This document shows positions 52,206-63,554 of a stretch of DNA of 64,000 bases, piece by piece. The first letter of the stretch is position 1. Every line of letters starts with the position of its first letter. The notes beneath the pieces were generated by a model that saw only the letters and a program-made list of their open reading frames with translations, did no database searches and was not told the DNA's origin. A program made the translations under genes and the position numbers. This DNA is from Undaria pinnatifida (taxonomy: Eukaryota > Sar > Phaeophyceae > Laminariales > Alariaceae): positions 13,821,401 through 13,885,400 of the forward strand of contig JABAKD010000010.1 of NCBI GenBank assembly GCA_012845835.1, given 5' to 3'.

Positions 52206-53065
52206 CTCGGCGGCATCGCTCCCTCCAAGACGAGGGAAGCCGCAACCTCCTTTCTCTATTATCTAGAGTGCACAAACAAGTTCTGGCCTCCGTCGTTGAC
52301 GAACGTCTGAATGGTGATTTGGTCGAGAGCCACTTTTGCATTGTGTTGCAGTAAGTATGCGGGAGGACACGTTTCAAAGCCGTTTGGTGGGGGGGGGGCG
52401 CACGAATACAGATCTAGACCTGGGTAACGGCTGCGTCGCCTAGCCTACGACATATGAGTATACTCAAAGGTTCAGATATTATTCGTTGTTCAGGGAAAGT
52501 GTAGCGTGCGTTTGTGCAAAATGTCTACATACAAAACGAGTACCAGGTATGCAATAAGCGCACTCCAAAGTACACATTTTAATGATTCTCTTGCCAAGTT
52601 TTCTCGGTCATGCCGGGGGCTGGTGGTCGGCAAGATGGGCAAAGTAGTGTTTTATAATAAGCAATCGCCAACTGTGTTGGTATAGCATGTGCTTGGGCGA
52701 GGCTCGGCTCATATGTTGTAGCTTGACTCGAGTGTACGCTCCATGGGATGCGCATCAATGTCGTCAAAAACGTTACGCGTATGTACGAGATTCGGAAAAT
52801 GCGCATGGAACTACTGAACTGCACAACTTTCGCGCAGGTAGCACGCTTGGAACGGCAGTAGCTCTCTGTTTTGCAACAATGATTGCGATGACGTATCATA
52901 GCCGCACAACTGGTCGCGCGCACAAACTGGCAGCGCTGGTGCCTAAATCCGATGGATATCGACGAGCAGGGGGGAACTTTACCTTTTGCGAGATAAAATG
53001 AAGGCACATATGTATAAAGGAACGTAAAATTGAGAATAAAATTAAAAAATTAAAATAGAAGTGCT
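52206..53065. other. Intergenic region between PRP18 and RlmH 3' ends
   Basis: 860 bases between two convergent stop codons. A G-run lies at 52388-52399. No exon, RNA gene or element was recognised; both 3' UTRs should be here. Confidence 0.5.
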
Positions 53066-54634
53066 TTACTCTTTGTGGTATTTTGAGCCTCGACGGATCT
53101 CGGACGCCCTGTAGATCTGCTCCGCCAGCAGAGCCCGTGCCCAGAGATGAGTGAAGGTCATCCTCGAAAGAGAGAGCTTTGCTCCGGCTTTCGGGAGGTT
53201 ATTCTTGAGCCCCGGGGGAAGCCCTTCCGCCCCGCCCACTACAAAAGTGAGGCGCGAGCCTCCTTCTTCAAGCTTTGAGAAAAGGAAGTCGGAGAAAGCC
53301 GGGGAGGTCATCTGACGCCCGCCTTCATCCAGACACACCTGCCCCGAGACAGCAACCGCAGCAGTTCGAGACGCATTGGACGGACGCGCTGCAATTGTTT
53401 GTACCGTTGGCGTACAGTATATCACACATGTGTAGCCTCGCCTTTTCCTGTTTTCCTTGTGGGCTGGATTCAAAGCCAGCAACGACCGGATTTCGGACTG
53501 TAGGTGCTCATTGCATGCAGCGAACAGCACACTACCAGGGTATTATTTTCATCACGTTATTACGGCATGCGTAGCACACACCTGTGGTATACACTTGAAA
53601 AATATTCAACAGTGGTGTTGGGGTATATGCGTATGATGCCCTGCTCCACCAGGTACCAGGTGCGCATCTGAATGTTCTATGATAACCACTCACCACTACT
53701 CCTGTGTCTTTGCGCACGGCCGCTTCGAGGTCCTCGTCGGTCTTGTGCCACTGGGTGTCCAAGGTCATTATCGGTCGTAAGCGCTTCACGTACTCGTCGT
53801 ATGCCTGCCGGACGAGTTTGGAGGTGGTTTGGTGACCGCGGTGCGCATGATAAACGTGTTGAGCGGTGCACCGCTCGGTCCGCTTTCCGTAGAGCGTGGT
53901 TGATTTCCGGGCACACGCGTAACGATATGCACACCGATCGGTGTTACACGTACGTAATCCGAAGGAGGTTAGCCTGTTCATCCATTATTACTAGTTACTT
54001 TTTCCGTTCGAGACAGAAAATCGCGGTTCGCCATAGGTGAGGGCGGCCGGCCACAACCAATTCATTACACAGGATCGACCGCCAATAAACCACTGACGCT
54101 GACTGTAGCACGGCACCCGCTTCTCAAAGCGAACAAGGACGATGAAAAACCTACAGAAGTACAACAACAGCAGCTGTGACAGCATGCGTCGGTTTTGGTG
54201 TTGCTCGATCATGCTACGAGTATTAAAATACCTGGTACATGCTTGTACTTCGAAGTATATGTCACAGGGTAAATGCTCACTACGCGGCAGTAAGGGTGAA
54301 TGTTCAGCACAGGATGGCAGCCCAGCCAACAACGAAGGGCGACAAACACAGTCTCCACCTGGTTTGTGTAGTCATCGTCACGACTCTTCTTGCCCCGTAT
54401 GCGCACCGTCACCTGCAATCCGCAGGTAACCTCCAGCCTTCGCGCTGCTGTCGAACGACAGGATGACGGACGGCTGTTGGAGATTTGGCTCCAGAAATTG
54501 CGCCGCATCGAGGATTCACCTGTTCTTGCGCATTGCGACAGCGCGCTTGGTCGCGGCAAACAACCAAACGACGACACCATTTCTAACACCAGCATGACCA
54601 CCAATGCTTCGATAATAGTGCTACCCTTAGCCAT
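53066..54634 (-). CDS. rlmH: RlmH-type 23S rRNA (pseudouridine-N3)-methyltransferase, probably organellar
   Basis: In bacteria RlmH (YbeA) methylates pseudouridine 1915 in helix 69 of 23S rRNA, on the assembled 70S ribosome. Three exons read downward: 54359-54634, 53694-53804, 53066-53338; all introns are phase 0, 219 residues. The catalytic SPOUT domain begins near residue 73 (VTVRIRGKK), continues across the first junction into AYDEYVKRLRP, and has the family features LDEGG, the SAM-binding knot VVGGAEGLPPG and the terminal block LLAEQIYRASEIRRGSKYHKE with the conserved Tyr-His at the C-terminus. The domain is close to the bacterial length of about 155 residues. The first 70 residues are an extension: a hydrophobic stretch (ALVVMLVLEMVSSFG) then a Ser/Arg-rich part, as expected for import into plastid or mitochondrion; which organelle is not settled because no Phe follows a clear cleavage site. 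It is tail-to-tail with PRP18 and head-to-head with the next gene. Confidence 0.92.
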
Positions 54635-54921
54635 CTTCTCCTGCAGCTGTGAATAGCTGTGACGTGTGCTGTGCGTGCATCAAATGGAGCACATGTTTGA
54701 TTTTGGTTTATTTCGTGGAATTCCTACCCCCGCTTGTAGTAAAGCCTTCTGTGCTCTACTAAAACCCCATGTTTTAAACTGAAGGCACTGAGGCTCAGTG
54801 TGCAGTGTTGCATTGTTGCAGTGTTGCAGTGTGGGCGTGTTGGCAGCAGAGTGAACTCACTCGCCCCTTGTCCGTACCCCGGCCTGAGGCTCTGAGGCTG
54901 CTCGCCACCAAGAGGCAAAAT
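54635..54921. promoter_or_regulatory. Shared upstream region of the divergent RlmH and unknown genes
   Basis: The two start codons are 287 bases apart and point away from each other. The region holds a short TTGCAG-rich stretch near 54801-54855 with several possible acceptors. No TATA element or other clear box was seen. The role is inferred from layout only. Confidence 0.3.
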
Positions 54922-57900
54922 ATGAACGATGCGACTTCCCAAGGAGACGCCAGTACGTGGGAAGACTTCGAAGCTCGAGATAAGACAAACCTGGCCGCCC
55001 TGCCGGATGCAGTAAGGGCCATCGTGGAGGAGTGCAGAACGCAATCTAAGCCTGCTTCTGCTGGGAAGGATGGTTTGACGGTTGACGGCGAGGAAGTGCC
55101 ATACCCGTGTCGGATGTACGAGGCGGTACCGGGGGAAGAAGAGTTACTCCAATTGCAGTGGATGAGAATCGATGTGAGCATCTACTGACTGTAGAAGATG
55201 CGCTGCAGCGCGGTACTTCTATTAATAAACGACTAACGGCATGGCCCGGTTTTCACGTCGACGAGTAATGGTTACGCCTGCTTCAGTAGAATACTATCAT
55301 ATATACATATCATACCAGATACCAGGTACAAGTGTTTTTTAGATTGCTTAGTACGAGTACTCATATCATACTGGTGCGAGTGCGCCCCCTGTACAAAGCT
55401 TACGTGCGTATCTTATTAATTATCTTTCGAGATCTAACACTGAGGCGTCCGCGCTGGAAATTGATACTCGTCTCGTACTCTGCACCAGGTATGAATAAAT
55501 CTACAGCTATTAATAATACAACTGCATTAGAAACCGAGATACCGGTATTGGTTTTAAGCTAGAATTCTTACTTATAAATACCTGGTAAGGGTGTCCTACA
55601 CTAACTTCAGTATAACCACTACTGTCGAATTGCTTTTTTCCCGGTAATTTTTAGGTTTAGCTTCTTGTGGAGCTCTTGCTCGTGAGAAGGCGGGCAGTGT
55701 AGACTGTTAATAGCACAGCAGTAGCTCCATCGCCTGAAGAGCGATGTTGCAGTAGACTATGTATAGCTCTACGTAAGTCTCTGTAAATACAAGGACTTTT
55801 CGCGGACAGGGTTAGTGCTCGCGGGTCGAGTCGGGTCGGGATCGTGTCAGACGTCAGACACTTGACCCGACCGGTCCTGACGAATGAGAACCTCCTGACC
55901 TAACCCGATGCGACCCGTGAGATTTCGAAAACCTCGCGACCCGACCCGACCCGACCCGACCCGACCCGACCCGACCCGACCCGACCCGACCCGACCCGAC
56001 CCGACCCGACCCGACCCGACCCGACCCGACCCGACCCGTGAGATCTGAAGATCTCTAGGCCCGACCCAACTCGACCTGTGAGATTCGAACACCTCCTGAT
56101 CCGACCCGATCCCACTCGACCCACGATATGTTGTAACCTCGGGTCGGGCCATGGCCCGTGAAAAGCCCTAACTATTAATATCATGCTAAATACCTGTACA
56201 CTGTTGGTTATATAGCACTACCCACTGGCCCACGCAGTCCGATCCCCCACGACCCACGATATTTTGAAACCTCGGGTCGGGTCATGGCCCGTGGAAAGCC
56301 TCAAGTATCATGCTAAATACCTGTACACTGTTGGTTATGTAACACTACCCACTGGCCCACGCAGTCTGACTTCGTGGGCCAGTGGGTAGTGCTACATAAC
56401 CAACATACACGAACGAGGAGCATATTCGTAGATGCATCAAGCAACAGGACCGGGTATTCCGGTAGCAGACAAACGTGAGATATCAGGTAGGCAAAAGGCA
56501 GATGACCCTATCATATACCGATGTGCCATGCTTGTACAATGAAAAGCTCAACAACCGGAATCTATTACGAATCCTTGTTGGGACCCATACATACCACGTG
56601 GCGACTTTTTTTTATAAGAAACGGCGACCGATGAACCAAGAAGGGCAATTTTATCAACCACCTACATAGGAAGAACGTGCAGCAGCCGAAGCAGCAGTGC
56701 AACAGTAAAATCGTCATTATGCCAGCCGGGTGGTGTACAACTCCCTACTCTGTACTTCGGGCTCAACCCCTACCGCTGCAGTCTTGGCTACTTAATTGTG
56801 GGGGCGATGCTGCAATCATCACATGGTGTCGACAATGTTTCCCTTAAAAGGTCTCAAAATGGGTTACATAGTGCAAGTACTGCATCTTGTGGCCGCGAGC
56901 GGATTTTTCTAAGATTGAAAGAAGTAAAAGAAGACACTGCCAAATTGTGTATTATCTGGTCAGATGTCCAACATGAACAGCGAACGGTGCTGGGGAGAGG
57001 CTTCAAGATGCGAACAAGGGTACGACTGCGGGCCCGACTCCGGAGTGTTGCTACCGGCTGTGTACAGGTTGGACCCCGCACAGGTGCGCCAGCAGAAACT
57101 CCGCAGCAGTGATGACGCTCGTGCCGTATAGCACGAAACATTGCACACACACCGGTCGCATTCCCAAGCTGCTTTTCTCGACGACAGAGAAAGTACAAAC
57201 GCCGAGTAATGCGCCCGTCGGTTGGTTCTAGAGTTCGACGAGCTCTTTCCGAGGCGACCATTTTCGTGTGTATATCCCCCCTGTGTTGCTGGAGAAGGTC
57301 GGCGCAGAAATCCATCCAAGAGTGTATGTTATCCTGCTTGCAATCCGGTAGTTACTTCATGATATAATTCCATCGCTGATCGTATGATAATATTACATTG
57401 ACGTTGGCGGTCAGCTCGACGTGGTCATACTCAACCAGATCGTAACACAGACAGCGCGGCGGGAAGGCGGTTGGGGATTTGTTAACCAAGAGTGCTCGAA
57501 ACTATCATAATACTGCTGCTGTGATACCGTTTTCGATACTCTCACTTTTGGACTGCTGCACCACTCTTCGTGTAAGGTTGTCCTCTCGCGAGCAAGATTT
57601 AGGGAGACACATGTTCGCGTTGAACTAGGGACGCATTTTCTCGTTTTCCGAACAGGGCACCGTCAGCTTGATGTAGAATGCTGTTAATAGTAGACGCAAG
57701 TCGACAAGCGTTGGGGACGCTGGACCCAATGCGCGACATTACATAGAAAGCAGCAGCCGGGGTGGACCATGGGGGAGATCGATCTTGTAACCTCAGGTAG
57801 GCAGCAGACGGGGTAGGCCATGGGGGAGAACGATATTGTAACGTCAGGTCAGATTATAGCGCTCTGGCACTAAATTAGCTAACAAAATGTGATGTGATGA

Positions 57901-60862
57901 TGTGTGATGTGATATTGTATATCTCTTTGTCCGGAAAATTGAGAACCGTTTGGGTATTGCTAATATCAATACCAGACGTTCCTTGTATATATTCCCTCGT
58001 GTTACTCGGTAAAGTAGTGGTCCTTCCATTGTTCCGGTATGTGCCAGTCGGAGATACAAAGCACTATAGCGGCAATCGGCACTACTCCGCATGCCGCCAC
58101 TACTGGTTGTTCCCATATGTGCCAAGCGATTTCACAGGCACTATGTCGGACACCCGACACTATAGAAAAACCTCTACTGTATACACGGGTTTGACAAATT
58201 ATCAGAGTATTGGATGCTCTCTCGAACGCTTGGCTGTGCGGTCGCTGTTCCTTATTGCTTTGTGATATCCTGTGGTTCGATACTGATCTCCCAAGATCCA
58301 GGGTTTGCTATTTTGCTAAGAAACATTATAGTATAATAGCCCGTAGGTGTCAGCTGCAAAGCTCGCCTATGCTGGGGGGTCTATGATACTTGTATACGGC
58401 TCGTTTGTGTGAGAAACCCCGTCAAAGATGGATACGGGCGATGTTCTAATAGTTATCTCTGCCCACGACATGTCGTTATCTTCTTACGCCCGTTCTGCAG
58501 CTCTTCCCGATGACATATGTGGGTCTTCCGCCAGAGCTTCTGCGCATGCAGCACGGGAGTGACGTGTCAAAGCAACGGGTCCCAGAGGAGGTTCCGGTGA
58601 GGCTTGGACAGGGGCGAGTTTATTTGTGCTAGCAACAGAAGGTATCTGTACCTTCCTAATACTGCTACGGTCTGAAAAAATATTGTCGCTATAGGGGAAT
58701 TGTACTCACGGTGTATATTCCAGTAAGTTCACTCGTCCGACAGTCATACAGCTTGGAGGCTTAGCTTATAGCGAATATCAGTATACTGGGGGATAGCACC
58801 TCAGATCGCAGTCAAGGTATATCTTATGGGGACGTGCATGCAACGAAACAGTCGCTGTTGATACCGATACCGATAGTGGCCCTTGAGGGTCAGGGAGTGC
58901 AGACTACTGCTATATAGGTGTGGCTGCACCGCATCAGATTGTAACAGTGACCTGGGGCGTATGTGCACCCTTTGGACCGAATGACTACATTTTTTGTCAA
59001 CGGTGAAAGTAGGCCACTTTTTCGACTTAGGTCGCGCAGGTTTAGTGCTGCACTTACTGTTGTCGTTCCACGGGTAAAATGCTATTGGTCATATGTAAAT
59101 ACAGCAAGTTTCCCGTAATTTCATAGTATACTTCGAAGCAGCCGGATATACAAATAGAAAGTAGAATCGATTTTGTTTTTTCGCCTCGAAATTGCTGACC
59201 CAGCGTGCGACTACCGGGGCACTCTTTAAAGGCCCGTTGTTCCCCTCACCATACACGCAGGAAGACAACCTCTGCAAGCTTGGGAGAGATCTCACTGAAG
59301 CGCTTTCCGCGGAGGATCCAGGAAGGAGACGGGAGGGGTTACCGCCAAATGTTGTGGCGGGGGTTACAGCTCTGTCGGAGGCGGACTGGACCGCTTGCCT
59401 GGAACGCCACATTGACTTGAGCAGGTACGGTCCCATCCAGTTGATTGGGAGACGATGGCTACCGTAGGAGATGGGCCTACATTTTTGTAGGATACTCACT
59501 TGGGAGCTCTATAGCCCACCCTTAATCTGAGTTGATAATAGTTGTTCGCGTACATAACCCGATAACAAGCCCATGGCCTAGGTACTACCAGGTAAACTAG
59601 ACATACACCGAATAATTCTGTCAAGCCTCCAATGATAGTGGGCAGTTCCTGAGCTGGGGAGCCCCGTGAGCCTGAAACATGTTGGCCGAAAAAGTGCTAC
59701 AATAGCGTATCGTTGCACACGCGTCGAGCGTCGATGTACCGTGGATGTGCCATGTGTATGACGGACTGGCCATAGAAGAGGCTAAGGACACAAGAGATCG
59801 TGGATATAATCGTGAGGGTTGCTTGCGGGGCGCTGCATGTGGTGATATGGAGCGCACGTGTCACGCCATGTTTTTTTTGCGGCCGTCAGTTCAACTGCAA
59901 AAGCTGAATACTGCTGTAGGACGAACCAGGTAGGACGTAAAGCTCTTTTATAGAGGTGAAGGGGTGGAGAGCGCCATGTCCTCGTATGTAGCACAACCCC
60001 ATCAGGCTTCTTGTCTCTCTTTGCTTGTCTTTGAAAACGCAGCAACAGCATTGTGAAGTAAAGCGCTGCGCCCTTGGAAGTTTTAGGGCGGCGCCAATGA
60101 ATGGCATTTAACTTTGTTTCCCTAGGTGTTTACGTTCAAGGCTGAACACGCAACATCAGTGTCAAGAAGAAACGTTGCAATCCTTGGCGATTTTCGTTGC
60201 TAGTACGACGAATACGTGCGAGTGTTTTTTCAGCCGCAAATTATTGAGGGCGGTCTGCTGAAAAAACTGCTGTCTGTTGACCTTACGTCGCCGGCTGATG
60301 TTATGCTTACATCATACCAGATACCAGGTACCACTCTGTCCGTGCCATGTGGACCGTTTTGTATTAATATCAAGACACAAGCTGTCCTTACATTTCCAGA
60401 CACAGTGGCACTCAACTGTCAATACGCAAAAGCACACATAGTATCTTGTAACCGTTCTGTTTTCTGCGCACTCGAATTTCCTCTACATGCAGGTGTGATC
60501 CCGCGACCTTCGCAGAAGTGTTATCAGCCTGCGCACCCCCGACCCTCGATTGTCTCGTGGTAACGGTAGTCCCCTCGCTGCTCGCCGGGATTTCGTCCCG
60601 CGATGGCAACGCTACTTCGAGTGGAAAGGGAAGCGGGCGGGTTGGAGAATCGGCAACGGCGGGGAGCGGTCGAGATGCGGCCGCCATCCTCGCAATTTGT
60701 CGATTTGCGGCGTCTGTTGCAATTGCGGGACGAGAGGATCCTGTGCGATTCCGAGAAAGGGTGTCGGGAAGTGGGTGGCGAAAGCTGGGGCCGCTCGGAA
60801 AGGAGGCCGAGGTAGCTCTGGCGGAGGCGTTTTTGTACGGTCGGGCGAGTGGGGCAATGTAA
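54922..60862 (+). CDS. Unknown soluble protein, four exons
   Basis: I do not recognise this protein. Exons 54922-55173, 58501-58596, 59261-59424 and 60493-60862 join in phase (0, 0, 2) to give about 293 residues. Visible segments: an acidic N-terminal part (TWEDFEARDKTNLAALPDAV, then VPYPCRMYEAVPGEEELLQ); a short conserved-looking exon with YVGLPPELLRMQHGSD; a helical exon (EADWTACLERHIDLS); and a last exon starting CDPATFAEVLSACAPPTLDC with two hydrophobic helices separated by a Gly/Ser linker. No signal peptide, transmembrane span or catalytic motif stands out. The frame stays open upstream of the chosen ATG to about 54805, so the first exon could begin at an acceptor near 54855 and have an upstream exon. 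Intron 1 is 3.3 kb and is full of repeats. The start lies 287 bases from the divergent RlmH start. Confidence 0.6.
55590..55715 (+). repeat. Dispersed repeat, family C, copy 2
   Basis: ACTAACTTCAGTATAACCAC, CCGGTAATTTTTAGGTTTAG, CTTCTTGTGGAGC and GGCGGGCAGTGTAGACTGTT. It is colinear with 28305-28440 and lies in intron 1 of the unknown gene at 54.9-60.9 kb. Confidence 0.65.
55812..56170. repeat. GGGTC/GACCC-rich repeat, copy 2
   Basis: A perfect GACCC run spans about 55939-56038. On both sides are units of the form CCCGTGAGATTTCGAAAACC and CTGTGAGATTCGAACACCTC. It lies in intron 1 of the unknown gene at 54.9-60.9 kb. Confidence 0.9.
56119..56404. repeat. Direct duplication of about 131 bases ending in a 32-base hairpin
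   Basis: ACCCACGATATKTTG, GGTCATGGCCCGTG, CATGCTAAATACCTGTACAC and CACTACCCACTGGCCCACGC occur twice in order. After the second copy, 56373-56404 is the inverted complement of 56330-56361 with one mismatch in 32 positions and an 11-base loop. Confidence 0.85.
57751..57852 (+). repeat. Two tandem units of about 51 bases
   Basis: CAGCAGCCGGGGTGGACCAT with GGGGGAGATCGATCTTGTAA, then CAGCAGACGGGGTAGGCCAT with GGGGGAGAACGATATTGTAA, each followed by C.TCAGGT. In intron 1 of the unknown gene. Confidence 0.7.
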
Positions 60863-61966
60863 ACATGCACATGTACCAGATAGAGGAATTTAATTAGCTT
60901 CAACTTTTTCCACTTAGCATTTCCTGGATGGAGAACCGAAAAGGACAACTCTTCTTAGGAAAATTGTTACTGTATGAGTTATGAGTTTTACAGGAAAGTC
61001 TCGATGGTTATGTCTGTGGAATGGCCCTCACGCATATGTTGCCTTTTGAGGCTTGAGAAGAAAAACAGTGACGAGTACCAATGGCGACTCTGGTATTGTT
61101 GTACTCACATTAACTCATCGTCGCTATAGTAAGCTCGTTGTCACAGGACAGGTTTCAGTCACTCTGGAGTGGAAGAATACCCCAAGAAAAAATAAATCAA
61201 AAACTATGGTACACATGTAATCCGAGTATCGTGGCTCAAGCAAGTCGTACATCAGCTAATAATTATACAAAGTACACAAGAACGGCCGCACGAGGCAGCC
61301 CAGTCCGCGGGGTATCCTCAAGTTTGTAAACTGAATTGCAACGAGTTGTAGTACACGCGCGCAGCAACAAACCACTCGTGCTGCAGCACCCTGACACTTT
61401 TGGCAGCTGATAAGAAGACCCAAGTCGTCATTGTTTGGGAGTGGCGAAACCTGGCTCCTCAAACGGTTAATAACCTGATGCATCGCAGAAAGGGGTAACA
61501 GCACGACGCGTTGTATTTGAAGGAGTGGGGCCAGAATGCCTCCAAGAGCGAGCCTAAGGCCCGTGCACAGAGGATGGGCACGTCGGTTACGCGTGGTGCG
61601 TGCGGAACGTTCCAGTTACGTTTCAATGCACCATTCCGGACGGAAATGCAAGGACCGTTGGAGTATTAATATGAGCACAAAAATGGTCCTTACATTGCCA
61701 CGCAGAGTGATGTGACGTAAACACCTGAAGAACGCGTCAATGTGTCAGCTATTATATACTGCCCCCACTTCACAGAAACTTAGATTCGTCGGTGAAGATG
61801 TGTGATGCGCAACGGATGGCATATCATCTCCGCTGTCGCTTGTCAGAATGACAAGTCTTTTCCTTCTCAATAAGGTCCAACTACAAGCGTGAAATTATTC
61901 GTTTCTTTAATCATTTTTGAAGGTAGGAATGCCGCAAGTATACAGCAGAGGAGAAGCTACTGTTTT

Positions 61967-62398
61967 TTACAGCTGGCGTCCGAAATACAAGCACAAAAAC
62001 GCCATTCCAGCCAACCACGCGCAAGCGGCCAAATGCGGCAGCTTGCCGGCGGCACCAACCGCCCGCGCCAGCACCCACGCCGCGGCCGCCCCATGCTCCC
62101 ACCCGGTCACATTCACAGCCCTCAACACGACCCTGTCACACCCAAAAAAAGCCAGCAAACTTGTGTACATCGCGGCTTGTCCCAATGCTGCCGCGATGAG
62201 GAGTCCCAGCCGTCCGCGGCCATCTCCTCCCGAGGATGAGGCCGAAGAGTCCCCACCACCCGCGGCGAAACCTGCAACTCCTCCATAGGGGAACGCGGCT
62301 TGCCAAGAGCAAGCGATGACGAGCTCTACTACCTGAGCGAGCAGTACAACCCGCCGGATTCCGAGGAAGAACGCTCGCCGGTTCGCCACATCCATGCC
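61967..62398 (-). CDS. Last exon of a probable multi-span membrane protein
   Basis: A 143-residue open frame ends at a stop at 61967. It can begin at an acceptor just above 62398, which has a strong pyrimidine tract on the minus strand (about 62400-62435), or at the ATG at 62395. Three hydrophobic stretches are visible (VVLLAQVVELVIACSW; LGLLIAAALGQAAMYTSLLA; LAACAWLAGMAFLCLYFG), with a Gly/Ser loop after the first. The family is not recognised. If the acceptor is used, upstream exons should lie above 62.4 kb, but I could not find one; a dispersed repeat occupies 62492-62592. The opposite strand is also open over 62245-62412 with a coding-like codon pattern (DDELYYLSEQYNPPDSEEER), codon-aligned with this frame, so the strand is not certain. 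Confidence 0.4.
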   Translation of the reverse strand, partial: GMDVANRRAFFLGIRRVVLLAQVVELVIACSWQAAFPYGGVAGFAAGGGDSSASSSGGDGRGRLGLLIAAALGQAAMYTSLLAFFGCDRVVLRAVNVTGWEHGAAAAWVLARAVGAAGKLPHLAACAWLAGMAFLCLYFGRQL

Positions 62399-62491
62399 CT
62401 AAGAATGGCGTAAACCGAGAGAGCAGAGAGGGTCATACTCATTGTCATGCATGGCGGTAGTCGCACGAGCATAGATGCGCAGAAGATGGGG

Positions 62492-62592
62492 GTGTACTCA
62501 CACTTTGCATGGCCGTATTCCCAAGACCATAGAGACCCGCGCATTCCTACAGTGTCGGGACGGAGCACGCCGGGTTTTCACCGACCAGGCAG
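62492..62592 (+). repeat. Dispersed repeat, partner of 28946-29046
   Basis: Same orientation and landmark order as the copy at 28.9 kb, ending with the identical 14 bases CACCGACCAGGCAG. It sits just upstream, on the minus strand, of the membrane-protein exon. Confidence 0.7.
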
Positions 62593-62997
62593 TGGGGGGG
62601 CGGAGCTTCGCGGGGTTTGTCTTCCTACCTTGTGCAACAAAGACGTGTGGTGTTAACTCCTCTACCAATGCAAAACTATCTCCATTGTTTCCAAGGGGTA
62701 TAGTCCCCTCAAACGTATGTGGAACTCTAAAACGGTTTTTAATTCAAGCTTCCATGCGGGAGATGGCGCAACAATTCGATGGCATGAGCTACGACGGAAA
62801 GAAACTACGGCATACTGGTGGCATAAACGAGGTGGGGTCGTTGGGTGAAAATCACATGCCAGCATCCCAGCAGGCAAGAGAATGCCGCTCACCCTTGTCC
62901 GGCCCTGCGCCTGGTCGCCTACCCAAGAGCACAAGCGATATATCGGGGCAATTTAACCCTCTACGTAAAGAAACAGGCACATGCTAAATACCAGGGC

Positions 62998-63320
62998 TTT
63001 TCACGGGTCGGGTCAAATCTCGCGGGTCGGGTCTGACCCGACCCGACCCGCGAGATTTTCGAGACGTCTTGACCCGACCCGACCCGACCCGCGAGATTTT
63101 CGAGACGTCTTGACCCGACCCGACCCGACCCGCGGGATTTTCGAGATGTCTTGACCCGACCCGACCCGACCCGCGAGATTTTGAAATCGTCCTGACCCGA
63201 CCCGACCCGACCCGCGACAATCCGGGTGACCCGCGAGATTCGGGTCGTCTGGCGGGTCACGTCAACTTGACCCGTGACATTTCTCACGGGTCAAAGTCAA
63301 AAAGTCACGGGTCAAAGCAT
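62998..63320. repeat. GGGTC/GACCC-rich repeat, copy 3, with 41-base higher-order unit
   Basis: Four GACCC pentamers alternate with GCGAGATTTTCGAGACGTCT at a 41-base period over about 63050-63170, then the units drift. The flanks at 63000-63040 carry the inverted form (CGGGTCGGGTC), so the ends can pair. Confidence 0.9.
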
Positions 63321-63554
63321 GTACGATACCTCGGTCGGTTGGTTGGTCCTTGGTCCCTCGTACTTTTCCCAGTATGTCGTGTTTTCTGCTTTTTTTACCG
63401 GCATTGCTTGCAGGTGATGATTATGTCATGTGGTGTGCGCGCGAGGAATAGGAAAGAAACCGCAACACACATGCATGGACATGCCCGTACCGTTAGACCA
63501 CCGGGTCTACCCGACGAGCGACCCGACGAGCGAGCTAGTTATACTTTACAAGTG

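Noticed and set aside
55847..56184. Arg-Val-Gly-Ser-Gly repeat frames, also at 62961-63287
   Set aside because: Reading of GGGTC pentamers; no start context, no splice support and the same peptide arises at every GGGTC array.
60412..60948. 178-residue minus-strand frame
   Set aside because: Antisense of the last exon of the unknown plus-strand gene, whose acceptor and phase agree with its upstream exons.
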